This document shows, one piece after another, positions 16,798-26,376 of a DNA stretch of 50,313 nucleotides. The position numbers and the translations under genes are program-made. The notes beneath the pieces were generated by a model. The model saw nothing but the letters and a program-made list of their open reading frames with translations. It searched no databases and was not told where the DNA came from. The number at the start of each line of letters is the position of its first letter. Positions within the stretch are counted from its first letter, which is position 1. The DNA is from Treponema sp. (GTDB lineage Bacteria; Spirochaetota; Spirochaetia; Treponematales; Treponemataceae), in contig JAFOCI010000005.1 in NCBI GenBank assembly GCA_017381365.1, positions 1 to 50,313 of the forward strand. The letters are read 5' to 3'.

Positions 16798-17887
16798 TTT
16801 CAACTCCAATCGCTAAAATTAAACCAGTTCTATTTTCAACACCAGAACTTCTTAAGAACAGTGTATCTTTCGCACCTAAATTAAATGATACTTTGAATTT
16901 TTCCATTTCCGCAATGGGAATTGCAAAATTCAAAGCAGAATTCATTGCAAAATTCAAACCTGAATAAGCAAAATGACCGAACAAATAGTCAGCATTCATG
17001 TTCATGGTAATCTTTCCAAGATTTACATGAGCTAATCCTACACCAACAATCGGTGAAACAACAGTCTGCTGCAAATTTGTTTCATCTCCGGAATTAAATC
17101 TCATTACTCCAGAAACACCAGTACGAACCTGGAAGTATTTTCCCAATCCCAACTTAGGAATTACTTCAAACGTTCCCAGCATTGTACTGTCATCACCAGA
17201 AAATGGCAGGAATATTACCTGACCACCTGCATCAATTCCGAAAACCATTTTATCAAATGTATGTTCATAAACAAAATCAGCAGAAATACCGTATCGGAAT
17301 GAATTAAATCCATGACCAGCATCAACTATCAAATTTCCATCAAAAATTCCAAAAGTTGTTTTCCACCAGTTAGCAGAAAATTTTTCTTCCTTGTTTTTTA
17401 CGTAAACAACATCCCCTGCTGGTGTTTCAACAACATTATATTTCTTTTCAAGTACAACCTTTTGACGTTCCTTTTCTTCATTAAACCTTGCCAGCTGAGC
17501 CTGACGTTGCTCTTCTACTAGTCTTTCCTGTTCCTTCTGCTTTTCCAATGCAGCAGAAATAGTAGAATACAATTCAACAGCTTCAACATTATCAAGATTA
17601 TTATCAATGACGATTAAATCTGCTTTCATAGCAAAATCATAATCCTGATCAATAATTAATCGGCGGATTTTCTTCATTGTATAATTCTCAACAAGATAAT
17701 AATTTTTATCTGTATTACTTTCACTTAAAACACTGTTAAGCTCAGAATCAGACTTATTGATAAATGCTATATCAACCTTTCTGTATATAACAGTTACGTA
17801 AGCATCTATGGCAAATATTGGAATAAAACTTGCCAAACAGAGCAAAAAAACTGCAATAACAGCTGTAATCTTTTTATTTATTCTCAT
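16784..17887 (-). CDS. Exported protein with C-terminal beta-barrel
   Basis: A 367-residue protein with a signal peptide (ITAVIAVFLLCLASFIPIFAIDA). The first 100 residues may bind or sense something (VYRKVDIAFINKSDSELNSVLSES). A charged coiled coil follows (LEKQKEQERLVEEQRQAQLARFNEEKERQ) and then about 200 residues of alternating hydrophobic strands. These strands (NLIVDAGHGFNSFRYGISADFVYEHTF, FGIDAGGQVIFLPFSG, MNADYLFGHFAYSGLNFAMNSAL) look like an outer-membrane barrel of roughly 8-10 strands. I do not recognise a named family. It sits between the giant Ig-repeat gene (11-nt gap) and the degenerate HD-GYP gene, so the three products probably act together at the envelope. Confidence 0.75.
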   Translation of the reverse strand: MRINKKITAVIAVFLLCLASFIPIFAIDAYVTVIYRKVDIAFINKSDSELNSVLSESNTDKNYYLVENYTMKKIRRLIIDQDYDFAMKADLIVIDNNLDNVEAVELYSTISAALEKQKEQERLVEEQRQAQLARFNEEKERQKVVLEKKYNVVETPAGDVVYVKNKEEKFSANWWKTTFGIFDGNLIVDAGHGFNSFRYGISADFVYEHTFDKMVFGIDAGGQVIFLPFSGDDSTMLGTFEVIPKLGLGKYFQVRTGVSGVMRFNSGDETNLQQTVVSPIVGVGLAHVNLGKITMNMNADYLFGHFAYSGLNFAMNSALNFAIPIAEMEKFKVSFNLGAKDTLFLRSSGVENRTGLILAIGVENVVK

Positions 17888-17898
17888 TAAGCCCCGCC

Positions 17899-20800
17899 TT
17901 AGAATATGCTAACCCTGATACCTTCTGAAAACTGAGGAACAAACTTATCAATATCCACATTACCACCTGTTACATCTGATGGAATGAACCAAACCGAAAC
18001 TTCACTGTATGCACTGAAAGAACTGAACATTTTCATTTTTGAAAATGTTACCTTAGGGAATTCAATCTGCGCAAGCAAAGCAGAAAGAATCTGTCCTTCT
18101 TCAGAACCTGATTCATTAAAGTAACTGAACTGAGCACCAACTGCAGCAGAAGCGCTTAACCATTCCCAGTCATGTCCTAAGAAATAACTGAATGGAATCT
18201 GAGCGACATTTGCAAGGATTTTAACGCCCATTACACTATCACCACCATAACGCATATCAGTTTTAGAGAACATATCTCTCTGAGCCTGAGTAAACTGTCC
18301 CCACTGGAACTGAATTTTTACTGCATCATCAAAGAATGTAAGACCAACACCAATATCAAACAATGTTGCACCCCAGAAATGCCAGTCAAGATACAATCCC
18401 TGAATGAACGATGGAACCTCATAAGAAGATTTATCACCTTTCCTTAATGAAAGCTTAACATTCTTAAGTCCAATGTCATCACTTGTAAGTCCGCTAAATT
18501 CAAGCTCCTGATTATAACGTCCACCCTGGCTAGGACTGATAAGACGAATCTTTGGAGATGTATTATCAATCTGAATGATGGTTCGTTCAATAGCAGTTTC
18601 TCCATTCTTCATTGTAGCACGAACCAGCATAAAATGGTAACCTTCTGCAAGATCTTCGTTTTCTACGCGGTACATCCATTTTTCACCCTTTGAAACAAGA
18701 GTAAATGTCTTTCCGTTATCAAAGCTAAGTTCAATCTTTTCAACTTTTTTTGCTTCAATAAGTATTTTCTTTTCAAGAATTTCTGCTTTATGTTCTTTAG
18801 AAACGTTCTTTACCTTCATCTTGGCAATTTCAGTTTCATCACCATCAAGTGAATATCCAGCAGAACCTCTAATATAAGGACGTTCTATTGCAAAATCACC
18901 ATAATTAAAATTATCAATCTTAACCCATGGACCAGAACTACTGTATTCAACAGTCTGATTTCTTGAACTGATTACTTTTCCGCCTTCAACTCTTGCATCT
19001 ACACGGTAAGTGTGAACACCAGGTTCAATTTTATCTGCTGTAATATTGAATACAAAGTAATCACTTTCAGTTAGCTTTGTATCTTCTACAAATTTATCGT
19101 CAATATACAAACTAAGACTTTCAATCTTCTTGTCTGCTTCAGCATTACCGTAAATATTGAATTCACCCTGTTTGTGTTCACCATTCAAAGGATAAAGAAG
19201 ATTTACAGTTGCAAGAGGCTTGTTTTTGTTCAGCATGATATTGCGGCTTATATGAGTTGCATTTTCCGCTTTATCAAGGGCTGTCAATTCAATGTTGTAA
19301 GAACCATTTTCAAGAGAAGATATATCAATATCCTGCGCAATAATTCGTTCCAGTTTAAAATCAATTCTCTGCATATTTTTTGGAACTACTTTTCCATCAA
19401 GACTGCAAATAGATACAAAGAGTTCCGTAATGTTTACGTTATCAAAAGCATAACCACTAAAGAACAATGGACCTGCAGTTGAAGAATAATCCAATGGATA
19501 ATCAAGAACCATTTCTGGAGACGCATTATCAATGTTTATCAAGCTAGAATACAATCCCTGAATACCATATTTGTCAAAAACCTTAAAGAAGATAACATTT
19601 GTGCCATTTGGAATTGCTCTTGAATCAAAAGTATATGACCAGGAATCTGTTCCAATTACGTTGTTATAACTATTACCGTTATCAAGAGAAATAAGAACTT
19701 TTTCTATTCCATTTTTGTCCGAAGCAACACCTTTTATTGTTACCACACCTTTATTTGATGTATTGATTACAGGAAATTCTACAGCACCTTTAGGCTCTTC
19801 TTTTGAAACTCTGATTTTACGTTCTGTTTCAGGTCCTTTTACGCCATTAATGTCAACTGCATAAACAAAAATCGAATGTTCATTATCTGCCATTGAATCA
19901 AGTGGAATATCAATTGCAAAACTTGTACCAGCTTCTGGCATTTTGATATATTCACCTTTATCTATGCGGTAATAAATTGTAGATTCACCATCATCATCAT
20001 ATACAACGCCAGAAACAGTAAAATCTCGTGTAATTACTTCATTTTCAACAGGAAGATGAATTTCTGCGATTGGAAGGTCAGACTGACTGTCAATAATGAA
20101 TTTCCATGCTTCAACAAGAGCAACGTTTCCTGCATCATCTACAAATTCAAAAGACATTGCATCATCAATTGGCATTTCTTTTGTACCAACATAAGTCATT
20201 ACAAAGTTTTTATCATTTTCAATTTCTTTACGTACCTTTGCACTTCCAGAAACAGGAGGCGCAATATAAAAGGCTTTTTCAAAACTTCCATTATCTCGAA
20301 CATTAAAGGCAATGAGATTTTCACCATTTACAATTGCATCATTGTCTGGAAGGACAACTGTAACAGAAGGAACCGTTGTATCCTTAAAAGCGGCAGTTCT
20401 TGCATAAGAAACATTTCCTGCAATATCAAATATTCGTACATCTATTTTAACAAGTCCGTCTTCAAAATTTGAAGAATTAATTGTTGCGCTATAAGTTGCA
20501 CCAACTCCGCTTTTGCCAGTAAAACTCAAACTAAGAGGAAGCCATGTAACTCCTCCATCAATAGAGTAATCACCAGATTTTATTCCACTTGGATCAGCAG
20601 CGGTACCTGTTAATCTAATTGAATTTTTAACCCACGAGTGCAACTCTGGAGTTGAAATTGTAACATCTGGAGCCCCGGAATCAATAATTAACTTTACAGT
20701 AGAAGAACTATAAGATGCGCCATTAATATCCTTTACTCGAACACCAATTCCTGTGTATATACCATCTTGAACAGCCTTAACAGAAACATTATTTCCACTG

Positions 20801-23800
20801 TATGAAACTTCAACTCCATTATAAGCTGTAAGCAACTCTGCAGAAACAATTTCTGGAGTATTTGCATAGAAATTGTAAACATCGCCTGTTTTCATAATGT
20901 AAGCGGCATTATCTGAATTATATTCAACTCCTGCACCAGGCATTCCGTACAATGCACGTTTGTCATCAAGCAATTCTGGCTTTTCAGAACGAATAACACC
21001 AACAGTACCTTTTATTTCTTTTGAAAAAGAACCTGCTTTTATAGAAAGTTTAACATTATTCATTCTTACAGGAAGATTTGCTAAAGGAATTTCAAATTTG
21101 AAGCGATCTTCTGTTTCGGTTTTTGTAATTACCGCAATTCCGCTCTGCTTTTCTGCCCCTCCAGGAACTTTTTCTCCTGAAATTTCGTAACTGGCAGTAA
21201 CTTCTGCAGATTTTGTATCAATATAGCCAATAAGTTTTTTAGAATCCTCTTTGTTAAGAGTAATTATCTTTCCATTTGAATAAGGTTCTTCGTCAATTAA
21301 TGCAAATGCAGCTTCTGCTTCTACAGGACGACTGGCAGTATATTTGGAAGTTACAGTTTTTCCGCCTGCGCTAACTGTAAGAGTTAAAGGATTTGCCCCA
21401 ACAGTCATTTCTTCACGCTTAAATACACCGAATACTTTATCTGCTTCTGATTGACAGGCAGTAATGTAATAAACATCAAGTCCATCAGCCCAGGCAACTA
21501 CAGGAGGTTTTGGACCACCTTTAGCATTTGCAGGAAAAACAGGAATATTTTTTACGCCAATTGCGGCACTAGCCTTATTTCCACCAGCGCTTTCTGCAAT
21601 TACCTCAATTACAAATACTCCGTAACCAAATTCCTCAGAAATATTAAATGCTCGTTCTGCAGGGAGAGGTTTTTCTGCAGAAACAGATACTGATTCAAGC
21701 CCTGTAAGTACACCAGCATTCATCTGAGCTCTTGCGCTATAAACCTTATAATAAAGCGCACCTATTCCTGTTGCACAGGAAACTGTACCAGAAATATTTA
21801 CAGCACCTTCTTCTGGTTCAATGGCAATATTATCAAATGCCTGACTGATTTTTACACTAGGAATTGCAGTGTCATTCTTAAAAATCAATTGTCTTGAATC
21901 GTATGTTAATCCCTGATCAGTTGTAACTCTCACAACAACAGGACTTGAAGAACCAATTGCATCTCCAGGAACAAGAATAATTGAATTGCCTTCAAGTTTT
22001 GCTGTTGCAAAAGCTGTTTTTGGGACAATTTCTACACTCTTTGCATTACCACCAATAAAATATCCACTTGCAGGGAATTCTTTATTGTTAATTATAACTC
22101 CATCTGCACCTACTGAACTGTTATCAAAAACAACCTCTGGTGCTGGAGCCGTAATGACACTGGTATTTACAATATCAAGCATTGCTCTGTATTCAGAACT
22201 TCTGTCTGCTGTATCTGTAGCAACAATGTAAATCTTTGCAACACCCTGTGGAAATGTTTCATTGATTGGAATAGAAATTAACTGAGAGCCTGCACCATTT
22301 GGAGTAAAATCATTTTCGATTTTTCCATCTTTCCCCCATGTTGTTTCAACATGAACAGACTTTAATCCAATACTACTGTTTGCAGAAACCTGAAAATTAA
22401 GACCAGCTTCTGGGTGAACAGATATTCCGTTTACTACACTCTGATTTCCAATCTTTGCATCTTTAAATTCCGGAACCTTTCCACGTGCAGAAAAACTTAC
22501 ACTGAAAGAATTACTTTCAACCCCATGACGATCTTTTGCTACAACAGTGATTGTATGATTTCCTGCATTTAAATCAGAGCCTTTTGCCAGTTCGCCACAA
22601 AAAACACCTTTTGTTTCTTCTTCAATCCAGCTACCATTATCAAGCTTATACTTTACAGACTGAATTCCATCTTCATCTGCAGCAATACCACGAACATACA
22701 CAGAATCTGTAGTTTCTATAAAAGTACTGCTAGTTGGATAATCAATTGTAACAACAGGCTTGTCACGTTCTTCATCGATAAGAATATCTCTTGAAACTGT
22801 TACAACGTTTCCTGCAATATCTTTTGCGATTATAGTAAACTTTCTGCTTTTTTCTGTAATTCCAGCAAGATCAAAAGTTTTTGCCCAATAAGGATTACCA
22901 GGAATAAGCTCAAATTCACCCTTCTGATTTCCAAATTCCCAGTGCAAACTTGCAATACCTATATCATCTTTTGCAAAACCTGCAATGCCAATCTTTCCGT
23001 AAACAACATCTTTTTCGTCAGGCTGAATAATTTTTACATCCGGACTTGTATTGTCAACAAAGTATAGGAAAGAATAAATACCTGTGGAACCGGTAATATC
23101 TTTTGCTTTAAACCAAATTACAGATGCGCCGTCATTTAATTTTCGAGTATCCACTGAAACTTCAAAATCTTTTGATGTCTTTCCTTTTTTACTTTTAAGC
23201 TTCACATCTGAGAAAGTTTTACCATTATCAGTAGAATATGTAAGACTTTTTATACCGTTTCCATCCTCAACAGTTCCATGAAATTTTACAACTTTAGAAA
23301 CAAGAGTTCCCATTGAATAATTGTTCACTTCCGTTGACGGAACTCGGCGGTCAAGATTCCATGTAAGAGAAACAGGTTCTCCAACCAAACCATTTACATC
23401 ATAACCAACAACTTTTATTGTATGAGGTCCTTCTTCAAGTTTAGTTGTATCCAGGTAGTATGACCAGAATTCTTTACCACTTGCACGAATTGGATTTGCT
23501 TCATCGCCATCAAGCACCAAATCAACGTGTTCAACGGAGTCATCATCAACACAAGTACCTACAATATTGAGGTTACCAATAATTCTCATTCCTGGAAGAG
23601 GGTTTGTAATACCACATACAGGAAGATCAGATTTTGGATCCAGATACAGATTATAAGGTCCTTCAAGAGCTGTATTACCACCAAGATCGGATGCAGTAAC
23701 AAGAATGTTATATTTCCCTGCCTTTTTGCCAGAAAGATCAAAAGACTCTTGCCAGCTCTGCATATCTTTTACTTCAATTTCTTCAACATCTTTTTCACCA

Positions 23801-23865
23801 TGTGCATAACAGATAAAATTAAAAACTGTAAGAATGCTTAATAGTGCAATGACTTTTTTTAACAT
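17899..23865 (-). CDS. Giant Ig-repeat surface protein with barrel-like C-terminus
   Basis: About 1,988 residues, the largest gene in the window. A signal peptide (MLKKVIALLSILTVFNFICYA) is followed by many Ig/Big-like units of about 90-100 residues. Each repeats phrases of the type D.GIKSLTYSTDNGKTF, SWSYTFDSRAIPNGTNVIFFKVFDKYG and DNTSPDVKIIQP. The last 180 residues change character to amphipathic strands (LYLDWHFWGATLFDIGVGLTFF, MGVKILANVAQIPFSYFLG) and end in Phe, the usual last residue of outer-membrane barrels. A surface adhesin or filament anchored by its own C-terminal barrel is inferred. I chose the ATG at 23865 because a GGGG stretch precedes it; the ATG at 23877 has no ribosome binding site. 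It leads the three-gene envelope operon; a palindrome overlaps its promoter. Confidence 0.85.
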   Translation of the reverse strand: MLKKVIALLSILTVFNFICYAHGEKDVEEIEVKDMQSWQESFDLSGKKAGKYNILVTASDLGGNTALEGPYNLYLDPKSDLPVCGITNPLPGMRIIGNLNIVGTCVDDDSVEHVDLVLDGDEANPIRASGKEFWSYYLDTTKLEEGPHTIKVVGYDVNGLVGEPVSLTWNLDRRVPSTEVNNYSMGTLVSKVVKFHGTVEDGNGIKSLTYSTDNGKTFSDVKLKSKKGKTSKDFEVSVDTRKLNDGASVIWFKAKDITGSTGIYSFLYFVDNTSPDVKIIQPDEKDVVYGKIGIAGFAKDDIGIASLHWEFGNQKGEFELIPGNPYWAKTFDLAGITEKSRKFTIIAKDIAGNVVTVSRDILIDEERDKPVVTIDYPTSSTFIETTDSVYVRGIAADEDGIQSVKYKLDNGSWIEEETKGVFCGELAKGSDLNAGNHTITVVAKDRHGVESNSFSVSFSARGKVPEFKDAKIGNQSVVNGISVHPEAGLNFQVSANSSIGLKSVHVETTWGKDGKIENDFTPNGAGSQLISIPINETFPQGVAKIYIVATDTADRSSEYRAMLDIVNTSVITAPAPEVVFDNSSVGADGVIINNKEFPASGYFIGGNAKSVEIVPKTAFATAKLEGNSIILVPGDAIGSSSPVVVRVTTDQGLTYDSRQLIFKNDTAIPSVKISQAFDNIAIEPEEGAVNISGTVSCATGIGALYYKVYSARAQMNAGVLTGLESVSVSAEKPLPAERAFNISEEFGYGVFVIEVIAESAGGNKASAAIGVKNIPVFPANAKGGPKPPVVAWADGLDVYYITACQSEADKVFGVFKREEMTVGANPLTLTVSAGGKTVTSKYTASRPVEAEAAFALIDEEPYSNGKIITLNKEDSKKLIGYIDTKSAEVTASYEISGEKVPGGAEKQSGIAVITKTETEDRFKFEIPLANLPVRMNNVKLSIKAGSFSKEIKGTVGVIRSEKPELLDDKRALYGMPGAGVEYNSDNAAYIMKTGDVYNFYANTPEIVSAELLTAYNGVEVSYSGNNVSVKAVQDGIYTGIGVRVKDINGASYSSSTVKLIIDSGAPDVTISTPELHSWVKNSIRLTGTAADPSGIKSGDYSIDGGVTWLPLSLSFTGKSGVGATYSATINSSNFEDGLVKIDVRIFDIAGNVSYARTAAFKDTTVPSVTVVLPDNDAIVNGENLIAFNVRDNGSFEKAFYIAPPVSGSAKVRKEIENDKNFVMTYVGTKEMPIDDAMSFEFVDDAGNVALVEAWKFIIDSQSDLPIAEIHLPVENEVITRDFTVSGVVYDDDGESTIYYRIDKGEYIKMPEAGTSFAIDIPLDSMADNEHSIFVYAVDINGVKGPETERKIRVSKEEPKGAVEFPVINTSNKGVVTIKGVASDKNGIEKVLISLDNGNSYNNVIGTDSWSYTFDSRAIPNGTNVIFFKVFDKYGIQGLYSSLINIDNASPEMVLDYPLDYSSTAGPLFFSGYAFDNVNITELFVSICSLDGKVVPKNMQRIDFKLERIIAQDIDISSLENGSYNIELTALDKAENATHISRNIMLNKNKPLATVNLLYPLNGEHKQGEFNIYGNAEADKKIESLSLYIDDKFVEDTKLTESDYFVFNITADKIEPGVHTYRVDARVEGGKVISSRNQTVEYSSSGPWVKIDNFNYGDFAIERPYIRGSAGYSLDGDETEIAKMKVKNVSKEHKAEILEKKILIEAKKVEKIELSFDNGKTFTLVSKGEKWMYRVENEDLAEGYHFMLVRATMKNGETAIERTIIQIDNTSPKIRLISPSQGGRYNQELEFSGLTSDDIGLKNVKLSLRKGDKSSYEVPSFIQGLYLDWHFWGATLFDIGVGLTFFDDAVKIQFQWGQFTQAQRDMFSKTDMRYGGDSVMGVKILANVAQIPFSYFLGHDWEWLSASAAVGAQFSYFNESGSEEGQILSALLAQIEFPKVTFSKMKMFSSFSAYSEVSVWFIPSDVTGGNVDIDKFVPQFSEGIRVSIF

Positions 23866-23891
23866 GATAGACCCCATTTTTTATATCTATA

Positions 23892-23936
23892 ATTCTAACA
23901 GATAAATCTGTTTTTACAAATTATTTAGATAAATCT
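23892..23936 (-). promoter_or_regulatory. Promoter and operator-like palindromes of the giant surface-protein operon
   Basis: On the minus strand TTGTAA (23919-23914) and TAGAAT (23897-23892) are separated by 16 nt. A perfect inverted repeat AACAGAT-(2)-ATCTGTT (23897-23912) fills the spacer, and a second AGATAAATCT core lies at 23927-23936. The site closely resembles the higBA operator (ACAGATATATCTGT). Confidence 0.55.
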
Positions 23937-24125
23937 CCGTATATATTTACGGAAAAATTTATTTAAAACTTTAAATTCTCTGTTCTAAATCTTAAAATTA
24001 TGTCATTAACTTAATTAATTCGAACATCGCTTTTAATTGATAATGTATAAAATTGATTTATAATAATTCAGTTTGCATAAAACTGGAATTTCAGGCTAAA
24101 TTTTATTTCTCTGGAGGTTAAATAT

Positions 24126-24869
24126 ATGGCTCTTTCTGCTCAAATTTCTAAATTTCAGGAAATGTACGATAATTCTCAAAATATTGTTTTTTTTGGCGGT
24201 GCAGGAGTTTCAACAGAAAGTGGAATTCCAGATTTCAGAAGTCAGGACGGACTTTATCAGCAGCAATGGAAGTATCCTCCAGAAACAATCATAAGCCGCT
24301 CTTTTTTTGACCATAATCCTGTGGAATTCTACCGCTTTTATAGAGAAAAACTGATTATTAAAGGTGTTGAACCAAACAAAGCACACATCGCCCTTGCAGA
24401 AATGGAAAAGGCAGGAAAACTAAAGGCTGTTGTAACTCAGAATATTGACGGACTGCACCAGAAAGCCGGCAGTAAAAACGTTTATGAACTTCACGGCAGT
24501 ACTTTGCGCAACTACTGTATGCAGTGCGGCGAATTTTACGATGACACATTCATTTCTGAAAGTATCAATTCAGAATCAAAACTGCCTGAATGTAAGAAAT
24601 GCGGCGGACTTGTAAAACCTGACGTTGTGCTATACGAAGAAGGTTTGGACGACAATATTGTAACTGGCGCAATCCGGGCAATTTCCGCCGCCGACATGCT
24701 TATTATTGGCGGCACATCCCTTGTTGTTTACCCTGCTGCCAGTCTGATAAATTATTTTAAGGGCAAATATCTTGTCCTGAGCAACAAATCAGAAACTTCT
24801 ACAGATAAAAACGCAGATCTAGTAATTCATGACAGCATTGGAAAAGTGCTTGGAAGCCTGAAAATATGA
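24126..24869 (+). CDS. cobB: Sir2-family NAD-dependent protein deacylase
   Basis: A 247-residue sirtuin that removes acyl groups from lysines using NAD+. Visible motifs are GGAGVSTESGIPDFRS (residues 24-39, NAD binding), TQNIDGLHQKAG (104-115), the catalytic His in ELHGS (His123), and a zinc site made of CMQC (131-134) and CKKC (156-159). IIGGTSLVVYPAASL closes the Rossmann fold. The length is typical of bacterial CobB. It is probably a single-gene transcript: GGAGG sits 8 nt before the ATG, the neighbours are divergent upstream, and element B2 follows downstream. Its deacylation targets cannot be inferred from the context. Confidence 0.95.
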   Translation: MALSAQISKFQEMYDNSQNIVFFGGAGVSTESGIPDFRSQDGLYQQQWKYPPETIISRSFFDHNPVEFYRFYREKLIIKGVEPNKAHIALAEMEKAGKLKAVVTQNIDGLHQKAGSKNVYELHGSTLRNYCMQCGEFYDDTFISESINSESKLPECKKCGGLVKPDVVLYEEGLDDNIVTGAIRAISAADMLIIGGTSLVVYPAASLINYFKGKYLVLSNKSETSTDKNADLVIHDSIGKVLGSLKI

Positions 24870-24898
24870 CAGAATGAAATTCTGGGGTTTTCAACCTG

Positions 24899-24968
24899 AT
24901 TCCAAAATGATTTTTACAAAAAACTTATTGAATTATAAAAATACGAAAAAAAAGAAAGAGACTGGCAG
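24899..24968 (+). repeat. Element B, copy 2
   Basis: The second copy of the 70-bp element, 30 nt after the sirtuin gene and about 140 nt before the small-protein gene. The conserved 3' part reads ATAAAAATACG, then AGAAAGAGACTGGCAG. It is more diverged than copies 1 and 3 in the AT-rich half. Confidence 0.6.
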
Positions 24969-25104
24969 TATTTTCACAATGCAAATAAATTTTATACAGT
25001 TTTAAACTTGTAGTTTAATTTACAAATTCCTTACGCAAATTTAACATTTTTTTATTGAATTTGGTTATTAAAATCACTAAATTTGAATTATGGAGAGTAA
25101 TATT

Positions 25105-25287
25105 ATGTTAAAATTCATTGAATTGATGGAAGACATTGCCGTTCTTAATTCGCAGATTTCAAGTTACCGCAGTTACTTAAAATCTCACAATTTTGTTTCA
25201 CCAGCTTTTCTTAGAAAAATTGATGAAATGGAACAAAAGAAAAAGGCTTTGGATTACAACCTTAGAATGATGGCAATGGCTATCTAA
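25105..25287 (+). CDS. Small helical protein, 60 aa, unknown function
   Basis: A 60-residue protein (MLKFIELMEDIAVLNSQISS...) predicted to be two helices forming a short coiled coil, with a helix break at KSHNFVSPAF. Leu, Ile and charged residues alternate in heptad fashion. I do not recognise a family. The ATG at 25105 was chosen because GGAG lies 7-8 nt before it; the earlier ATG at 25090 overlaps that GGAG. The gene has its own intergenic space with element B2 upstream and repeat R copy 1 immediately downstream. The good ribosome binding site and regular amphipathic pattern support a real gene. Confidence 0.65.
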   Translation: MLKFIELMEDIAVLNSQISSYRSYLKSHNFVSPAFLRKIDEMEQKKKALDYNLRMMAMAI

Positions 25288-25297
25288 AGAAAATTGA

Positions 25298-25383
25298 GGC
25301 TGTCCAATAAGTTTGCATTACGGTGGTTGAGTTTATCTAAACCACCACATTTAGTGTAGCGCTCATTACTTTTGGGACAGCCC
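25298..25383 (+). repeat. Structured repeat R, copy 1 (short form)
   Basis: An 86-bp copy. The outer arms GGCTGTCC and GGACAGCC and the inner GGTGGTT hairpin are present. The internal segment between GTGTAGC and CTCATTAC is one base here, against about 33 bases in copies 2 and 3. Confidence 0.85.
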
Positions 25384-25407
25384 AAAAAAAAATCGTTATT
25401 GATTTAT

Positions 25408-26376
25408 TTATTTTACAATTACGTTATACAATCGGTCTAAATCCTGGCGACTGTAATAATCAATCTGAATAGTTCCCTTATCAATTGAACCTTTAAGTAC
25501 AACTTTTGTACCAAAGATTTCCATGAATCGCTGCTCAATTTCTGCTACATCAGGATCTTTCTTTTCTGCCTTTTTCTTTTTATTTGATTTATCACCTGCA
25601 GCACGACCACCGTTATTATAGTCCTGAGCCATTGCTTCTGCCTGACGAACATTAAGTCCGTTTCCTACGATTTTACCAAACATAATTCGCTGATCGCTTG
25701 GATTCGTAACAGAAAGCAAAGCTCTTGCATGCCCCGCAGAAATCTGACCATCAATCAAAGACTTCTGCATATCTTCTGGCAATTTTAAAAGTCTGAGTGC
25801 ATTTGTAACAGTTGTACGATTTTTTCCAACTCGCAGAGCAACTTCTTCGTGCTTCAGGTCTCCCATCTGCATAAGATTATAATAAGCCATTGCTTCATCA
25901 ATTGGATTTAAATCTGCACGCTGAATGTTTTCTATGAGAGCTACTTCCAGCTTTTTGATTTCGTCGTACTTTGCGATGCGGACAGGAACTTTTGTAAGAC
26001 CAGCCATTTTTGCAGCCCGTGTTCGACGTTCTCCGGCAATAATATAGAAGTTTTCGCCTTCTTCAGCTTTTTCAATAAGAATTGGCTGAACAATGCCATG
26101 CTCTTTTATGGAATCACAAAGTTCTTCCAGTTTTTTTGAATCAAATTCAGTTCGTGGCTGTTTTGGGTTAGGAACAAGTAACGCTGGATCTAGCCATAAA
26201 CCGCCGTTCTCATCAACTTCAATTCCAGCAGGAAGATTTGACGGAACTGCAGCAGCTGAAGGAGTTTCAGCCGAAATTCCCTGAGTTGCCTCCCTAATTT
26301 CTCTGCTGGCAGCAGATGAACCGCCCATTAATGCATCAAGACCAAGTCCAAGACCTAAACCACCTTTTTTAGCCAC
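25408..26376 (-). CDS. parB: Chromosome partitioning protein ParB
   Basis: A 322-residue ParB/Spo0J. It starts MAKKGGLGLGLGLDALMG, the basic, Gly-rich N-terminus that stimulates the ParA ATPase. The CTP-binding ParB/Srx domain carries LEELCDSIKEHGIVQPILI and GERRTRAAKMAGL (115-127). The HTH reads EEVALRVGKNRTTVTNALRLLKLP, and the C-terminal dimerisation domain follows a basic linker. It binds parS and spreads by CTP-dependent clamping. Its start overlaps the end of parA by 8 nt. I saw no perfect parS sequence (TGTTTCACGTGAAACA) in the window. Downstream is repeat R copy 1. Confidence 0.97.
   Translation of the reverse strand: MAKKGGLGLGLGLDALMGGSSAASREIREATQGISAETPSAAAVPSNLPAGIEVDENGGLWLDPALLVPNPKQPRTEFDSKKLEELCDSIKEHGIVQPILIEKAEEGENFYIIAGERRTRAAKMAGLTKVPVRIAKYDEIKKLEVALIENIQRADLNPIDEAMAYYNLMQMGDLKHEEVALRVGKNRTTVTNALRLLKLPEDMQKSLIDGQISAGHARALLSVTNPSDQRIMFGKIVGNGLNVRQAEAMAQDYNNGGRAAGDKSNKKKKAEKKDPDVAEIEQRFMEIFGTKVVLKGSIDKGTIQIDYYSRQDLDRLYNVIVK

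Noticed and set aside
25298..25383. Repeat R copy 1 as a Rho-independent terminator of the small-protein gene
   Set aside because: The outer stem is followed by A, not T, on the plus strand, and on the minus strand the T run precedes the stem, so it does not have terminator form.
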